The notes under the pieces were generated by a model that was not told where the DNA came from, made no database searches, and saw only the letters and a list, made by a program, of their open reading frames with translations. This document shows positions 38,101 through 49,740 of a stretch of 64,000 bases of DNA, one piece after another (position 1 is the stretch's first letter; each line of letters begins with the position of its first letter). This DNA comes from Jacaranda mimosifolia (lineage: Eukaryota > Streptophyta > Magnoliopsida > Lamiales > Bignoniaceae): NCBI GenBank assembly GCA_018894105.1, contig CM032133.1, positions 17,126,501 to 17,190,500 on the forward strand, in the 5' to 3' direction. A program made the translations under genes and the position numbers.

Positions 38101-41100
38101 AAATTTCTGGAATTTACTATTCTTTGATGAACTCTCCCCCCCTTTTTGTCTCAGATTATTAAACTTTACTTAAAATCTGCATGGATTTTGGATTACTGTA
38201 GTTTAATTTATTATAACCTACTTTTATTGATATGCTAAAAATGCGGATAGATCTGCAGTTTCGACATGTGTGCTTCTATAAAGTATGCCTGTGTTTTACG
38301 AATCAGTTAAGCTACAGAGGGACCCATAGTAGCTTGGTGTACTTGTCACATTTAATAAAATGGTACTCCAAAATATTGGAGAAGAATTATTTAATAAAAA
38401 CAGAACTTCAAAAACAATAAACTTACTGGAATTATCTCAAGGTTGTTTTCCAAGGCCAAATACACATTAGCCAATGTTTGGGCCTCCACTCCCTAGAAAA
38501 GAAGGTTCAACTCCAATCACAACACTTATTATTACAAGATAAAAAAATATAATCGAAAGAATAAGTATCACAGTATAAAAATTATTTCGGGATACAGTAT
38601 TTCACTGGTAAATACATCTATAAGAGAGACGACTGCTCTTCTTTCTGGGGGTGGAGAGGATTTCATATATGTAGAAAAGAATGTGGAGGTACCTGGGAGG
38701 CATCTACAACAAGAAGAGCACCCTCACATGCAGCAAGAGAGCGAGAAACCTATAATGATCCAGAAATCGTGATATTATATCAATTATAGACATACTGGCC
38801 CTTTGCTGTAGGAAACTGATGCACTACATGAAAATCAGAAGGTTATCTATGCTCTTCCACATATATAATTTTTATCATTTGAGGAACTCTGCATAGTATG
38901 AAGACAATTTCATTTGGTCTACCAAATTTATACTTTGCCACTCCTTTCAGTCCTTTCTTTTTCTTCAGCTATACTACCTAAAGCTGGCAGTTAACAACGT
39001 CAAGACAGATGTATGTAACCAAATAAGTAACAGAATATTAGCCAATGATTAAATATTCTAAGTCATCGAAATAATGACCATGGAAACCATTCCAGCTGCA
39101 GGAAGGCATATCTTTTTCTAATTTTTCTTTTTCCTGTGTGCATGGGATATATTCAGATGGCTTGTCATTGCTTAAAAAGTTAATATATAATCTAGAATGA
39201 CAACTTTATTTTTTAGATACAGCAACCAATATCAGAAAGACTTCCAAACAAAATTATTCTTGGATGGTTTCAGAAACATACCTCATAGGAGAAGTCAACA
39301 TGACCTGGTGTATCAATAAGATTCAGGCAATATGGTTCATTATTAAACATAAAACGCATCCGTGCAGCCTATGAAAAAAGAAAAGAACATTATAACATTC
39401 AATAATGACAAGATGCTTGTAAGATCACATTAACAAGCAATAGCCTCGGCTACAGGGTCTTGGTTTAGATTTTACATATCAGACCAGGAAGTTCAAATTT
39501 AAAAGCACATATATTAAAGAAAAAACTGAAAGTAAAACCCTTTTGCAATGACATAAAGAGAAGTCCAGATGAAAAAATGATATTCTAGTGGAGATATGCC
39601 AAAAAGGCAAAGGTGTGAGACTTTAACATCAGAGGCACTTTCTGATAAGCCAGGCACACATGATAAAAACCCGATTGTAGAAAATCATCAGGTGGAATCC
39701 AATGTATGCTGTTGCTCTTAGAGAAAGAATTGTTTTCAAGTTAGACTCTTTTTAAGTTCTGAAAACTAAATATTACATTGAAAATCAATATAACTACTTG
39801 AAGTTACAGACTACTCTTGCAAGAAAGAAAACTATGCTCCGCTCAAGTCTTAATTTTCCCTGTTTTACAAGTTACTTTAAATAATTCTTACACGCTTTAC
39901 TTACTCAAAGTCAAACAACTTCATACAAGTACCCATGCCATGCAATTTCCACAATAACTAAATCAAGGTTGCTGCTAATTCCAGGTAGCACAACATGAAT
40001 GAGCAAAGAATAATTTTTCAATTATTACCATATGTACACATGGAACAAATTCTTCACTACACCATATACATTTTGCATGCTATGCAGAAACAGAAATTAC
40101 ATATAGATATACTAGCATATGTATATCTTGCAAAAAAATAAATCAACTCCATAAAGCAATATTTCCGTACTCATACAATGTTGACATCTGGCAACAAGAA
40201 CAGAACAGGCATACATTATTATAAATAACACTACATATATGTAGTCCCCAAGTATGGTCCATTAAATTTTAACTTTTAACATAGGGAACCTGTAATTTGA
40301 TAGTGATGCCTCTTTCTCTTTCCAAGTCCATATTATCAAGAAATTGCTCCTTCATTTCTCTGCTCTCCACTGTGCCAGTCATCTGCAGCAGTTTATCTGC
40401 CAGCGTTGATTTTCCATGATCAATATGTGCTATAATGCAGAAATTCCTTATATTTGACGAGGGCACCTACAATTTTAATACACACATTCACTCAGACAAA
40501 AGAATAACTCACCCTCGTAGCACATATATTCAATAAATAATACACAATTAAACAATTCTTTAAAAGAAATCTCCGTCTTTTATAAAAATGTTCTTTCTTT
40601 CTGGAAGGTCTACATCTGATCTTCTACAATCGCAATTAACATCAAATTGCGTTAGCACTGAATCCCTTTAGTTATAACAATTATTTTTGTTTCACTTTTT
40701 TATAATTCTTATTTAAAAAGAAAGTATCAATTCAGTCAAGGATATTCAATTTAGAACATGTTTAATAACGCAGTGCAAAAGAAAATTATATTTTTGGAAA
40801 ACATAAATTTTTGAAATGATAAGATTTTGGACCTTCAAGAGGCGGTCTTTGCCCACACGAGCAGCGAATTCAAGGTCAGCATCCGAAGGGGCGCGTTTGG
40901 GCTGAACACCAGTGCCAGTACCCTGGCAACAGAACCCCAAACCATGACGCCGTTTCTGGTGCAAAACACCGACTTTACCAGTGGATAAGTAATTTCTACG
41001 ATGAAATTGAAATTCGACTTTGTTTAAATTAAAAGAGCCGGGGCGAGTGAACTTAGTAGCATTGGAGCAGCGGTTGAGAGTGTTTCCGGACAAAACAAGT

Positions 41101-41132
41101 TTGAGGCGGCAAAAGTCCGCGGTTGCCGCCAT
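23174..41132 (-). CDS. LEPA: Chloroplast translation factor LepA/EF4 (GUF1 family), 21 exons, complete
   Basis: This ribosome-associated GTPase (elongation factor 4) is thought to act on stalled or mistranslocated ribosomes; the plant cpLEPA form supports chloroplast translation. Exons in order: 40833-41132, 40290-40466, 39282-39368, 38695-38751, 38427-38492, 36124-36186, 35780-35824, 35496-35596, 34831-34927, 33123-33194, 32402-32556, 32263-32320, 31449-31529, 31278-31364, 29551-29685, 29361-29434, 26589-26676, 25890-25967, 23819-23894, 23465-23505, 23174-23269. All junctions are GT-AG and in frame; the total is 2034 nt, 677 residues. The first ~70 residues look like a chloroplast transit peptide. 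GTPase motifs: AHIDHGKS (113-120), [13 protein letters not shown] (178-182), NKID (232-235). LepA hallmarks follow: [16 protein letters not shown], then the C-terminal [18 protein letters not shown] and [14 protein letters not shown]. The stop is at 23174-23176. No disabling change was seen. The gene spans 18 kb because its introns have collected transposons. Confidence 0.96.
24223..24265. repeat. AAAAAG microsatellite in LepA intron 18
   Basis: A purine run built from AAAAAG/GAAAAA units, preceded by a C-rich stretch (about 24195-24215). It is intronic on the LepA strand, where it reads as a pyrimidine tract. Confidence 0.8.
24661..25611. mobile_element. hAT-like non-autonomous element in LepA intron 18
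   Basis: The 951-bp element has ends TACGCCTATAAATGG and CCATTTACAGGCCTA (inverted, two mismatches in 15). It is flanked by a perfect 8-bp target duplication, CTGTAAAA (24653-24660 and 25612-25619). Both subterminal regions repeat TACCCATACCC / GGGTATGGGTA words many times. The middle is very AT-rich and non-coding, with repeated AATTAAATTAA and AAAAACAGTTAA words. Confidence 0.88.
26437..26598 (-). repeat. 83-bp tandem duplication copying the intron-17 splice donor
   Basis: Two copies of about 76 bp, at 26437-26512 and 26520-26595, lie 83 bp apart (GCAATAACACCCTGG begins each). The right copy covers the last bases of LepA exon 17 and the start of intron 17. The left copy repeats the same junction, GACAAG|GTAATCAAC on the minus strand, further into the intron. 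Using the copied donor would add 83 nt and shift the frame. Confidence 0.88.
27848..28967. mobile_element. hAT-like element with GC-rich AGCGC subterminal repeats, in LepA intron 16
   Basis: The 1120-bp element has ends CATAGTTGTTAGTAGCGC and GCGCTTTTGACAACTGTG (inverted) and a perfect 8-bp target duplication, CTACAAGG (27840-27847 and 28968-28975). Each end carries a dense cluster of AGCGC / GCGCT words: 27860-27950 on the left, 28803-28955 on the right. These clusters are far more GC-rich than anything else in the window. The middle includes an open frame (28454-28747) without a recognised motif, which I do not call a gene. No transposase is present. Confidence 0.87.
33843..34348. mobile_element. 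hAT-like element in LepA intron 9
   Basis: This 506-bp block begins TAGGGTTGTCAATTGATC and ends ACCTACTCACGGCCCTA. The inverted match is good over the outer 5 bp and weaker further in. The inside is non-coding and repeats TTGATTCAAAT- and CAATCTCAACC-type words. I find no clear 8-bp duplication. It is assigned by similarity of its ends to the other TAGGG-ended elements. Confidence 0.55.
37450..37465. repeat. Poly-C tract in LepA intron 5
   Basis: A run of 16 C residues after GCG. Homopolymers of this length are unstable and error-prone in sequencing, so its length is uncertain. An AG microsatellite is nearby at about 37197-37217. Confidence 0.85.
37478..37780. repeat. 159-bp tandem duplication in LepA intron 5
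   Basis: GTTAAATCTAGGTGGAAT starts at 37478 and again at 37637. The two copies keep the same order of words (TTTCTGTTTCA-type, GCACTCTC, GGCACTT, GAAATGTTGA, CACACTCTAAATTAA) with scattered substitutions and small indels. It is intronic, and no function is apparent. Confidence 0.82.
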
Positions 41133-41801
41133 TTATGTGCGGCGGAGGAGCAGTGGAGCGGTGGGGGTTAAGTGTGAAGGCCTTTGTGAATGAATGAATT
41201 GCGGCCAATATAGGAGCTATGGTTTCTTCGTTTTTCAGCCACAAGAAAATGAAAAGAAGACGAGGCAACGGCTATCATCTGCCTGCTCATATTCATATTT
41301 AGGAAAAATAACAATTTCAGTCCTTCAACTTTCACTAATACTCCTACTGGTCCATTTCAATTTCAAATTTACAAAAAAGGTCCAAGATTTGAGAAATCTT
41401 TTCACATTATGTCCATTTTTGGCAATTTCAGTCCATTGGGCCAAAAATTACCCAGCTGGCCCCATAATTTGTCCAATCATCCTTAATTAGGCCTTTGATT
41501 TGAGGGTTTTGTGACATGTGGCAAGAATTGCCACCTAATAATAATAATAATAATAATAATAATAAGGAAAAAACTTAACATAAGGTGATGTAATTTTGGA
41601 GGAAAATAGAGGGATACTTTAGTAATTAAATACCATACTCTAATCTAATATGACTAAATCATTGTAGCAAAAACTTGAAATAAAAAATTAAAAAAAAAAA
41701 AAACGCAGAAGTTCTCTCCCAAAAATCTATGTTTTCTTCTCGATTAAAACCCACTAAGAGAACCCTAATTTGTTCACTTCAAATTGAATAATCAGTGGAA
41801 A
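41133..41801. other. LepA 5' flank and MULE-like leader
   Basis: Positions 41133-41280 should hold the LepA promoter and 5' UTR (minus strand). From about 41295 the sequence (CAATTTCAGTCCTTCAACTT onward) has the look of a MULE terminal region leading into the transposase relic, but I could not find a matching opposite end. An AAT microsatellite lies at 41535-41565, and an A-run at about 41690-41703. Confidence 0.45.
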
Positions 41802-43131
41802 TGGTACAATTTCGTGAGGATTTGCATAATGATTTGCCTTCTTCTCCATATGGTAAGTTCAAAAGTTTATTTTGATTATGAAAAGCCCCATAGACAAGTT
41901 TAGGGTTTACTCATTTTCTTAAAATTTAATCATGTGGTCCCAAGAATCAGCAAAATGTTGTTGAATTCTTTTGTTGTAGGGCTTTTTGTATTTCATAACA
42001 AATTTAGGATTTCTTTTATTATTTCATTTTGTCCTAACGTGACAGTGATCCTCATGGTGGGTTTCTTTTTGCAATGTTTGTCTTTGTTTCTTTAAAAATT
42101 AATATATAATGGTCTTATGTTGTCTGACTATGAGGAGTTTTTAATTATTTAAATTTTTCATGAGTTTCTTCAAGTGGTCCCATGTTGCTTGCATTTTTTT
42201 ATGCATTTCTTTAAGTATTTGTTGAAATGATGTTGATTTTCTTCTTGTTATTTTTTTTTCATGTGGATGTTGCAGATAATGAAATTGAGGCTGAAGATAG
42301 TGACTTTAATACTAATTTGAACTAAGTGGTGATGATGATGATGTATTATTTGATTACTTTGTTGATTTTGAGGAAGAGTGGATAGGCAATGATGACAATA
42401 ATGATTTTAAGAATGAAGTGCAGAAGGATGAAGGGATGCAACAGTGTGGTACTATTGAAACAAACATTAAACTGGATAGTGAGAGTAGCAAGGAGAATAT
42501 TACTTGGGATATTGACGTGGATTTGAATAGTGAGGGCATATCAGATGGTGAGGCAACCAAGCATTGGGCTCCAGTTTTTAATTCTAAAAAACCATGTGAT
42601 CCTAGGTTTGATATTAGGACGAAGTTTAGGGATAAAACTAAATTCAAAAAGGTTGTACAAGCAAAGGCAATTCAATCTATCATCAAAATTAATATATATA
42701 TATATATATATGACAAAGAGAGAGTGTATGCAAAGTGTCAGGGAGAGGGATATGAGCAAAAAATGCATACTTATTGAGTGAAAGACAAGTCCACATTTCA
42801 AATACAAACTAATAACCCTAAGCATACTTGTAAGCCAACATATGATGTAGGTAATCTTAAATCAAGTTACCTAGCCAAGAGATACAAAAAAAATAATAAT
42901 AAAATAAAAACTGATCGAAAAAGAAAGATTGATGGGTTTAGACTTGAATTGATGGAAGATGTTAGAGTCCATGTGTCATGGCATCAAGCTTATAAAGCTA
43001 AGAAAAATGCCTTGGAGATGACTGAGGGTGATCCTGCTCTACAGTACTCAAATTTGTGGGATTATGCTGCAAAGTTGAGGAGAACAAATCCAAGGTCCAC
43101 TATTATCTTGGGGGTGTTTAATAATTTATAA
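41802..43131 (+). pseudogene. MULE transposase, N-terminal half (MuDR domain), broken
   Basis: A first short exon begins near 41801 (MVQFREDLHNDLPSSPYG, donor GTAAGT at about 41852). After an intron comes an acidic segment at 42275 onward (EIEAEDSDFN; then DFEEEWIGNDDNNDF in another frame). The MuDR DNA-binding region follows: DPRFDIRTKFRDKTKFKK, KERVYAKCQGEG, STFQIQTNNPKHTC, SSYLAKRY, GDPALQYSNLWDYAAKLRR. A TA microsatellite (42692-42711) replaces part of the domain, and a stop lies at 42776-42778. Similarity ends abruptly near 43110, before the catalytic core, at the edge of an inverted repeat. The C-terminal half lies ~2 kb away on the other strand. The element cannot transpose by itself. 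Confidence 0.85.
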
Positions 43132-43164
43132 CACATTCCTTATTAACAATAGTCATATTCATAT
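43117..43164. repeat. Inverted repeat, left copy, at the MULE breakpoint
   Basis: About 47 bp beginning TTAATAATTTATAACACATT. Its reverse complement is at 46155-46202 with only two mismatches. The two copies enclose the inverted C-terminal half of the MULE relic. Confidence 0.88.
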
Positions 43165-43877
43165 CAACTTTCATTTGAAAAATCTTTTCAATTAGTGTAT
43201 ACGACAAGCATATATATAATCTAAATAACAAACATCCATATTATCCAAATTACTTTACAAATTAGAAACATCCTCTATCATCATCTAAATACTCAATATA
43301 AATACTAAATTATTCTAGTAATAACCATCCAAACATAATCATTCAACATAACATGGAGTAAACTATGTTATGATAGAAACTTATGTATAAATCGCATAAG
43401 ATGCCAGTCCTTTGAGAAGAGCTTCTAATAGAAGCACGCACTAGCTTCTAATTTAGTCTTTAAGTAGTAATTCTATATCGCCGTGCAGCAAACTATAAAA
43501 CTTGACAAAGACATAGTCAACTTCATACCCTGCAAATCTATGAAAAACCAAATTGCAAATTTAGACTTGAATACAAAAAATATCTCATTGACAAATTCAT
43601 AGAAGTTGCATATAAAAAATGGTTGTGCACCAAGATGACGACTACTACTAGAACAACGCAAACATACATTAAAAATTCAACCATACAGCAGCAAGAATAA
43701 AGTAGCCTCAAACAGCAGCTCAGAAACTATTCCTCTGTACCAAATGTAGCTTTTCAAATTATGATAAAAGAACAGCTTAATCCCCTTAAGAGATGTTGTA
43801 CATCTTAATCTCACACCATACAGCAACAACCACTTAACATCAAAAATTAGATTAGATTTCAAAAACTATAACTTGCC
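43165..43877. other. Non-coding interior of the inverted MULE segment, left part
   Basis: AT-rich DNA without recognisable coding similarity. By orientation it may be 3' non-coding sequence of the MULE, read on the minus strand. No TIR was found. Confidence 0.4.
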
Positions 43878-44519
43878 ATGTTTAAAACATTGGACTGAAC
43901 TAGGGGGTCGGACCGGCTGAACCGTCAACTGTCCTATGAATTGGTTCGATTTTGAGTAAAAATCGATCGACAAAATAAATTGTCCTATTTGTGAAAATTG
44001 TTTGCACCAACTGTCAGATCATTTGAACCGTTGAACTATTCACATTTTATTAAAATCAGACCAGTTAATTTATTTTCTTTTCTTTCCTTTATTTTTGACA
44101 TAATTAACACATTTTTTATTTTTTGGGCCCAATGTAAACCTCCAAAGCTAAGGTACATCTTAAAAAGGTAAAAGCCTAAAACACTCAAATAGATCTACAA
44201 AATAAAAGCTCCAAATTAAATCTAACATTCTAATTTTTAAATTCAGCTAGAAGGTAGAAACCTTTAGTCCCTTACCCAACCTATGTGCTCTTGGTTGTCT
44301 CTTCTAAGAAATTCTAACTTATGAAGTTGAACAATATAATTTAAACTCTTTATGTTTTATGTTTGGTATTTTATTAACTTTTAAGTAATATACAAAATAT
44401 ACAATATATAATATATAATTATGACATCACAGTTCAATTACGTTCTAACAAACAGTTGAACCAATAAATCATGAATCGATAAGCTTTTTGGTTCCATGAA
44501 CGGTCCGATTTATGAACAT
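43878..44519. mobile_element. Non-autonomous element with 11-bp direct-repeat flanks
   Basis: This 642-bp block begins ATGTTTAAAACATTGG and ends CCGATTTATGAACAT, an imperfect inverted pair. It is flanked by TATAACTTGCC on both sides (43867-43877 and 44520-44530). A 9-11 bp duplication suggests a Mutator-like origin. The subterminal regions repeat GGTCGGACC, GGTTCGATT and TTGAACCG words. No coding region. Confidence 0.75.
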
Positions 44520-44814
44520 TATAACTTGCCTCATAGTTGAAGAACACCATAATTGCTAAAGTTCTAGCACTCTCATACAGACAACAAGATTGACTGTACA
44601 ACCTGTATGTTCTATGCATATTCATAGCAATAAAGTACAAATTCAATAGTTCCAACCAAATTGCATAAAATCTATTTAAGTGATTAAAAAAGTATAGATT
44701 ACATTAAAAATAGATGTTTTCATTTCAATTCTTGATCCACATTAAAAACACACGTTTTTATCACAAGTTGTGGCTAAGTGACCTCTATGTTTCAACCATT
44801 ACACTGCAAAAAAA

Positions 44815-44900
44815 CTAATAATTATTTTCTCAGAGGAGCATTACTAGTTCAAAAAATCTAATAATTAGTTTCTCAGAGCAGCATTACTAGTTCAAAAAAC
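44815..44900. repeat. 43-bp tandem duplication
   Basis: CTAATAATTATTTTCTCAGA starts at 44815 and recurs at 44858 with three or so substitutions. Two copies only. Confidence 0.8.
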
Positions 44901-45030
44901 AAGAAATAAGTAAATAATTGTTAGATACATATAGTTGTAACCTATTCAAAAACTATCACCCTTTCCATTAAAATATATCAATTTCTCTTCTTTCCATCTG
45001 TGATCTTCTTCTCGCCATTCACTCTATCCA

Positions 45031-46203
45031 TCATTTATTCAAATTGTTCAACATTACGAACCTTTTTCTCCTATGAGTTGAAGCTTCATTGCTTTCACTG
45101 TGTGACATTTGGAGTTGCTGGAACATGGGTAGGCTAGGCACTTTGTTTGGAGCATCCTTACTTGTCAGACTTCTTGGTTGTCTACTAGCTCTAGCCTCAA
45201 TAACATTTCCTACCACCTGCACAAGTTGACACAAGTGAATAGAAAATTGTAACATGTATATACATTATGTGGCAATAAAAGCTCTATTTCAACTATTACA
45301 TGAATGACTTGAGATGCTTGAGTGCCTTGTCCTACATTGCTTGCAAGCCTCCCTCTTGACCTTGTCACCTGCACAAGTTAGAGTACGCATAAATTAGTCA
45401 GCTACAATATAATTTTGCAATCATATAAACAAGTCCAACAATGTCCTTACCAATACCTTTAGCTTACTCCTAGTTTGACTTGATTGGGTACCCATAACTT
45501 GATCCCAATCAATGCTATCAAGTGTCAAATTTATTATTTCATCATCTCTTAACTGGTTTCAATTTGAAATGCTTTTCACTGGACATGTCTTCAAGTTATG
45601 TCCAAGTCCTTTACAAAAGCTGCATTTGAGAGTTGATTGCCTCATCTTCATCCTTAATATAATAGATCTACTACTATTACCCCTTGCTCTTTTCTACCAT
45701 TTGGTAATTGGTTCATCAAAGTCCCTTCTCCTAGCCTTAGCTGGACTTCCCTTATTCTTTCCAAAATTAGGAGGCAAAGAAGGAATGTAAATTGTCTCCC
45801 CCATGGTTCTTGAGAGTTGATTCCCATAATTTTAGGTTCACACACTCTTCTATATGTCTCAACTAAATAGCATATAAGAATTTAATGAATTAGATTTAGC
45901 CTTTGACTGCAAAGGGCAGAGCAAGCATGCAAGCAAAGGATTCTTGTGAGAGCCCATCTCCAACAATTGCAACTCCAATTCTCCAAGTCTACACAAAACT
46001 GCCTCCTGTAAATATGAGTTACTTTGTAATGCTTATCACCTGATTTCCTTGGTATACAGTCTCCAAGCTTATGGTAGGACAATATTGAGTCGTTCCATTT
46101 TACGATGTTGTCCCTATATTTTTGCAACTTTGTCATTAAGTATTCCTTTATCCAATATGAATATGAATATTGTTACTAAGGAATGTGTTATAAATTATTA
46201 ACA
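45031..46203 (-). pseudogene. MULE transposase, C-terminal half (SWIM and zinc knuckle), inverted
   Basis: Read from 46200 downward on the minus strand: IKEYLMTKLQKYRDNIVKW; the SWIM-type zinc-binding segment FCVDLENWSCNCWRWALT followed by RILCLHA (C-x-C...C-x-H); EPKIMGINSQEPWG; a zinc knuckle CSFCKGLGHNLKTC (about 45625-45583); and a serine-rich tail (QQLQMSHSESNEASTHRRKR) ending near 45031. The order matches the C-terminus of plant MuDR-type transposases, with introns, frameshifts and stops. The part between MuDR and SWIM, including the DDE core, is missing. Similarity starts at the edge of the inverted repeat at 46155-46202, so the half was flipped relative to its N-terminal partner. Confidence 0.85.
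46155..46202. repeat. Inverted repeat, right copy, at the MULE breakpoint
   Basis: Reverse complement of 43117-43164, 45 of 47 bases. It lies just before the palindromic array begins. Confidence 0.88.
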
Positions 46204-46368
46204 TATTAATATCTTTCATGACATGTATAGTATTACATATGCATACCAATACTAATAATTTCTAATGCAACACTAAAAAGCTAAATTAGGCCATATGAAA
46301 AAGCAACTATAAAAACATTCTTAAAATGTATTATATTATGAAAATCATGTGTAATATAACTAGAATCA

Positions 46369-49300
46369 AGTACTGCAATTAAAAAAGGGTATTATTTTCT
46401 CAGTATATGGTATCATTCTTAATACATTAGAAATTAAGTTGAACTTAATTATTTAGGTTATTTTTTGATAATTAAACTATGATTGTTTAGTCTTACAACA
46501 AATATAGTCACGGCATATTGTTTGCCTTTTGATGGTGATATCAAAATAATACATTTACCACATAGATCGATGCTTTATAATAGTATGAATAAGAACACAA
46601 ATGGTTGGATGTGAATATTTGTGTTTTAAACCATTTGCACACGTACTATCACAACCATTACTTGAAAAAAAATGATTTTATAATATTAAAGGGTCTTATA
46701 TGTTGTTTCATGAATCAGATTGAGGTAAATTCGGTTAAAGGAAAAACAAGTATAAAAGCACACCAAATAAGTACACAATTAGATGAATTTTAGTACAAAA
46801 ATGCAAAAATATAGTATAAGAATCTAAAAAATTGATATTTTTTGTGTATTTACAGTATCATTCTTAGTACATAAGAAATTAAGTTGAATTTAACTAGTTA
46901 AGCCATCGCATGATTATCAAATCATGATTTATTAGTTTTAGGACTGATATAGTCATGAGAGGTCCATTTGCTTTCAATGGTGATGTCGGAAGGAGACATT
47001 TACCGAATGAGAATACAAATGATCAAATGTGGGTATTTGTGTTTCCAATCATTTGCAAACATATTATCACAATTATTACTTAAAGAAAACATGATTTTAT
47101 TATATTAGAGGTTCTTATATATTGTTTTACACATCAAATTGAGGTAAATTTGTCTAAAGAAAAAGTAAGTACAAAAACACACCAAATAAATACAGAACAA
47201 GAAGAATTTAGTACAAAACTACAAAGATATAGTAAAAAATTTTCAAAAATTGGTAATTTTTTTATCTGTTTGAAGTAACATTTTTAGTATATAAGAGATT
47301 AAGTTAAATTTAATCAGATATGCTATTGCATGATTATGAAGCCATGATTTATTAGTTTTAGGATTGATAGTCATGAGAGATTCATTGATTTTCAATGATG
47401 GTGTCAGAAGCATACATTTACCTCATACACCAATAGTTTACACTAGTATAAATGAGAATACAAATGGTTGGATGTAGGTATTTATGTTCTCAACTATTTG
47501 CACATATGACCATTACTTGAAGAAAATATAATTTTATTGTATTAGAGGGTCTTACATGTTGTTTCATGCATCAAATTAAGGTAAATTCAATCAAAGGAAA
47601 AGAAAGAATAAAAACATGTCAAATAAGTACAGAATAAGGTGAATTCAGTACAAAAATATAAAGATCTAGTATACAAATCCCAAAAATTAGGATTTTTTTT
47701 ATCTATTTATAGTATCATTCTTATTACATAAGAGATTAAGTTGAATTTAAATACTTAAGCCATTGCATGATTATCAAACCATGATTTATTAGTCCTAGGA
47801 CTGATATAGTCATGAGAAGTTTATTGGCTTTTGATGATGATGTCGAAGGATATATTTACCTCATACACTAATGGCTTACACTAGTACGAATGAGAACAAG
47901 TGGTTCGATATGGGTATTTGTTTTCCTAACCATTTGCGCGCAGTACTATCACGACCATTACTCGAAGAAAAAATGATTGTATTGTATTATAGGGTCTTAT
48001 GTATTATTTCAAGCATCAAATTGAGGTAAATTTGCCAAAAGAAAAGCAAGTACAAAAATACGCCAAATAAGTGCAAAAAAAGGCAAATTCAATACAGTAA
48101 TGCAAAGAATCAGTGTAAAAATCCTAAAAGTCGGTATTATTTTTTGTCTAACTCACTATATCATTCTTAGTACATATGAGATTAAGTTGAATTTAACTAA
48201 ATAAGCCATTGCATGATTATCAAACCATGATTTATTAGTTCTAGGACTGATATAGTCATGAGAGGTTCATTAACTTTTTATGACGGTGACGAAAGCATAT
48301 ACTTAACTCATACAAGTATGAATGAGAACACAAGTGATTAGATTTAAATATTTGTGTTCTCAACCATTTGTACACATACTATCACGACCATTACTTGAAG
48401 GAAATATATATAATTTATTGTATTAGAGGATTTTACGTGTTGTTTCACTCATCGAATTGAGGTAAATTCCATCAAAGGAAAAGCAAGTATAAAAGCACAC
48501 TAAATAAGTACAGAACAAGGTGAATTCAGTACGAAAAGGCAGAGATCTAGTATAAAAATCCCAAACATCGATATTTTTCTATCTCTTTATAGTATTATTC
48601 TTAGTATATAAGAGATAAAGTTGAATTTAACTATTTAAGCCATTGTATGATTATCAAACCATGAATTATTTGTCTTGAGACATATAGTCGTGAAAGGTTC
48701 ATCAGCTTTTGATGGTGGTGTTGGAAGCATACATTTAACTTATAAGAGTAATAATGAGAACGCAAATAATTGGATGTGGGTCTTTGTATTCCCAACCATT
48801 TGCACACGTACTATCATGACTAGTACTTTGAAGAAAACATGATTTTTACTGTATTAGAGAGTCTTATGTGTTGTTTCACGCATCGAATTAAGGTAAATTT
48901 GGCCAAAGGAAAAGCAAATACAAAAGCAAGCTAAATAAGTATAGAACAATGTGAATTTAGTACAAAAATATAGAGATACAGTAGAAAAATCCCAAAAATT
49001 GATATCTGTCTCTTTACAGTATCAATTTTAGTACATAATTGATTAAGTTGAATTTAACTAATTAAGCCATTGCATGATTATCAAACCATAATTTATTAGT
49101 CCTAGGACTGATATAGTCATGAGAAGTTCATTGGCCTTCAATAGTGATATCGGAAAGCATACATTTGTCTCATACACCAATAATTTACAATAGTATGAAT
49201 GAGTACGCAAGTGGTTGGATATAGGTATTTATGCTCCCAACCATTTGTGCGCACGTACTATCACGACCATTACTTGAGAAAAAATATGATCTTATTGTAT

Positions 49301-49525
49301 TAGAGGTCTTATGTGTTGTTTCACGCATCAAATTTAAATAAATTCACCAAAGGAAAATCAAGTACAAAAACACACCAAATAAATACAGAACAAGGCAAAT
49401 TTAGTACAAAAATGCAAAGATCCAATGTAAAAATCTCAAAAATTGGCATTTTTTTGCCTATTTGTAGTATCATTCCTAGTACACAAGAGATTAAGTTAAA
49501 TTTAACTAAATCATGGTACAATAAT
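46369..49525 (+). repeat. Left arm of palindromic array: ~8 direct copies of a ~440-bp unit
   Basis: The word ATTAAGTT recurs at 46433, 46878, 47298, 47735, 48181, about 48615 (variant), 49042 and 49490, giving spacings of 420-448 bp. Other recurring words, in order within each unit: TTGCATGATTATCAAACCATG, AGTCCTAGGACTGATATAGT, CATACATTTACCTCATACAC, ACCATTTGCACACGTACTATC, AAAATGATTTTATTGTATTAG and CCAAATAAGTACAGAA-type. No unit has a sustained reading frame. Copies differ by many substitutions. Confidence 0.93.
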
Positions 49526-49740
49526 CATGCAATGACCAGATTAAAATAAATTCAACTTGATCCCTTATATACTAAGAATAATACTATAAATCGAGAAAAA
49601 GAATGCTGTTGTTTTAGTTTTTTGTACTTGATTTTGCAAGTTTTATACTTAATTTACTCCGTTCTATACTTATTTGGTGTATTTTTGTACTTGCTTTTCT
49701 TTGGTCGAATTTATATTAATTTGATGGGTATAGTTTTATA
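49526..49740 (-). repeat. Reversed partial unit inside the left arm
   Basis: Between two forward stretches the unit appears in reverse: GCAATGACCAGATTA, TTCAACTTGATC, then TTTTTGTACTTGCTTTTC. From about 49745 the forward orientation resumes (GTTAACTTTTATTATC, TTTTTTAGTCCTAGGAC). The switch at about 49525 is an abrupt head-to-head junction. Confidence 0.82.
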
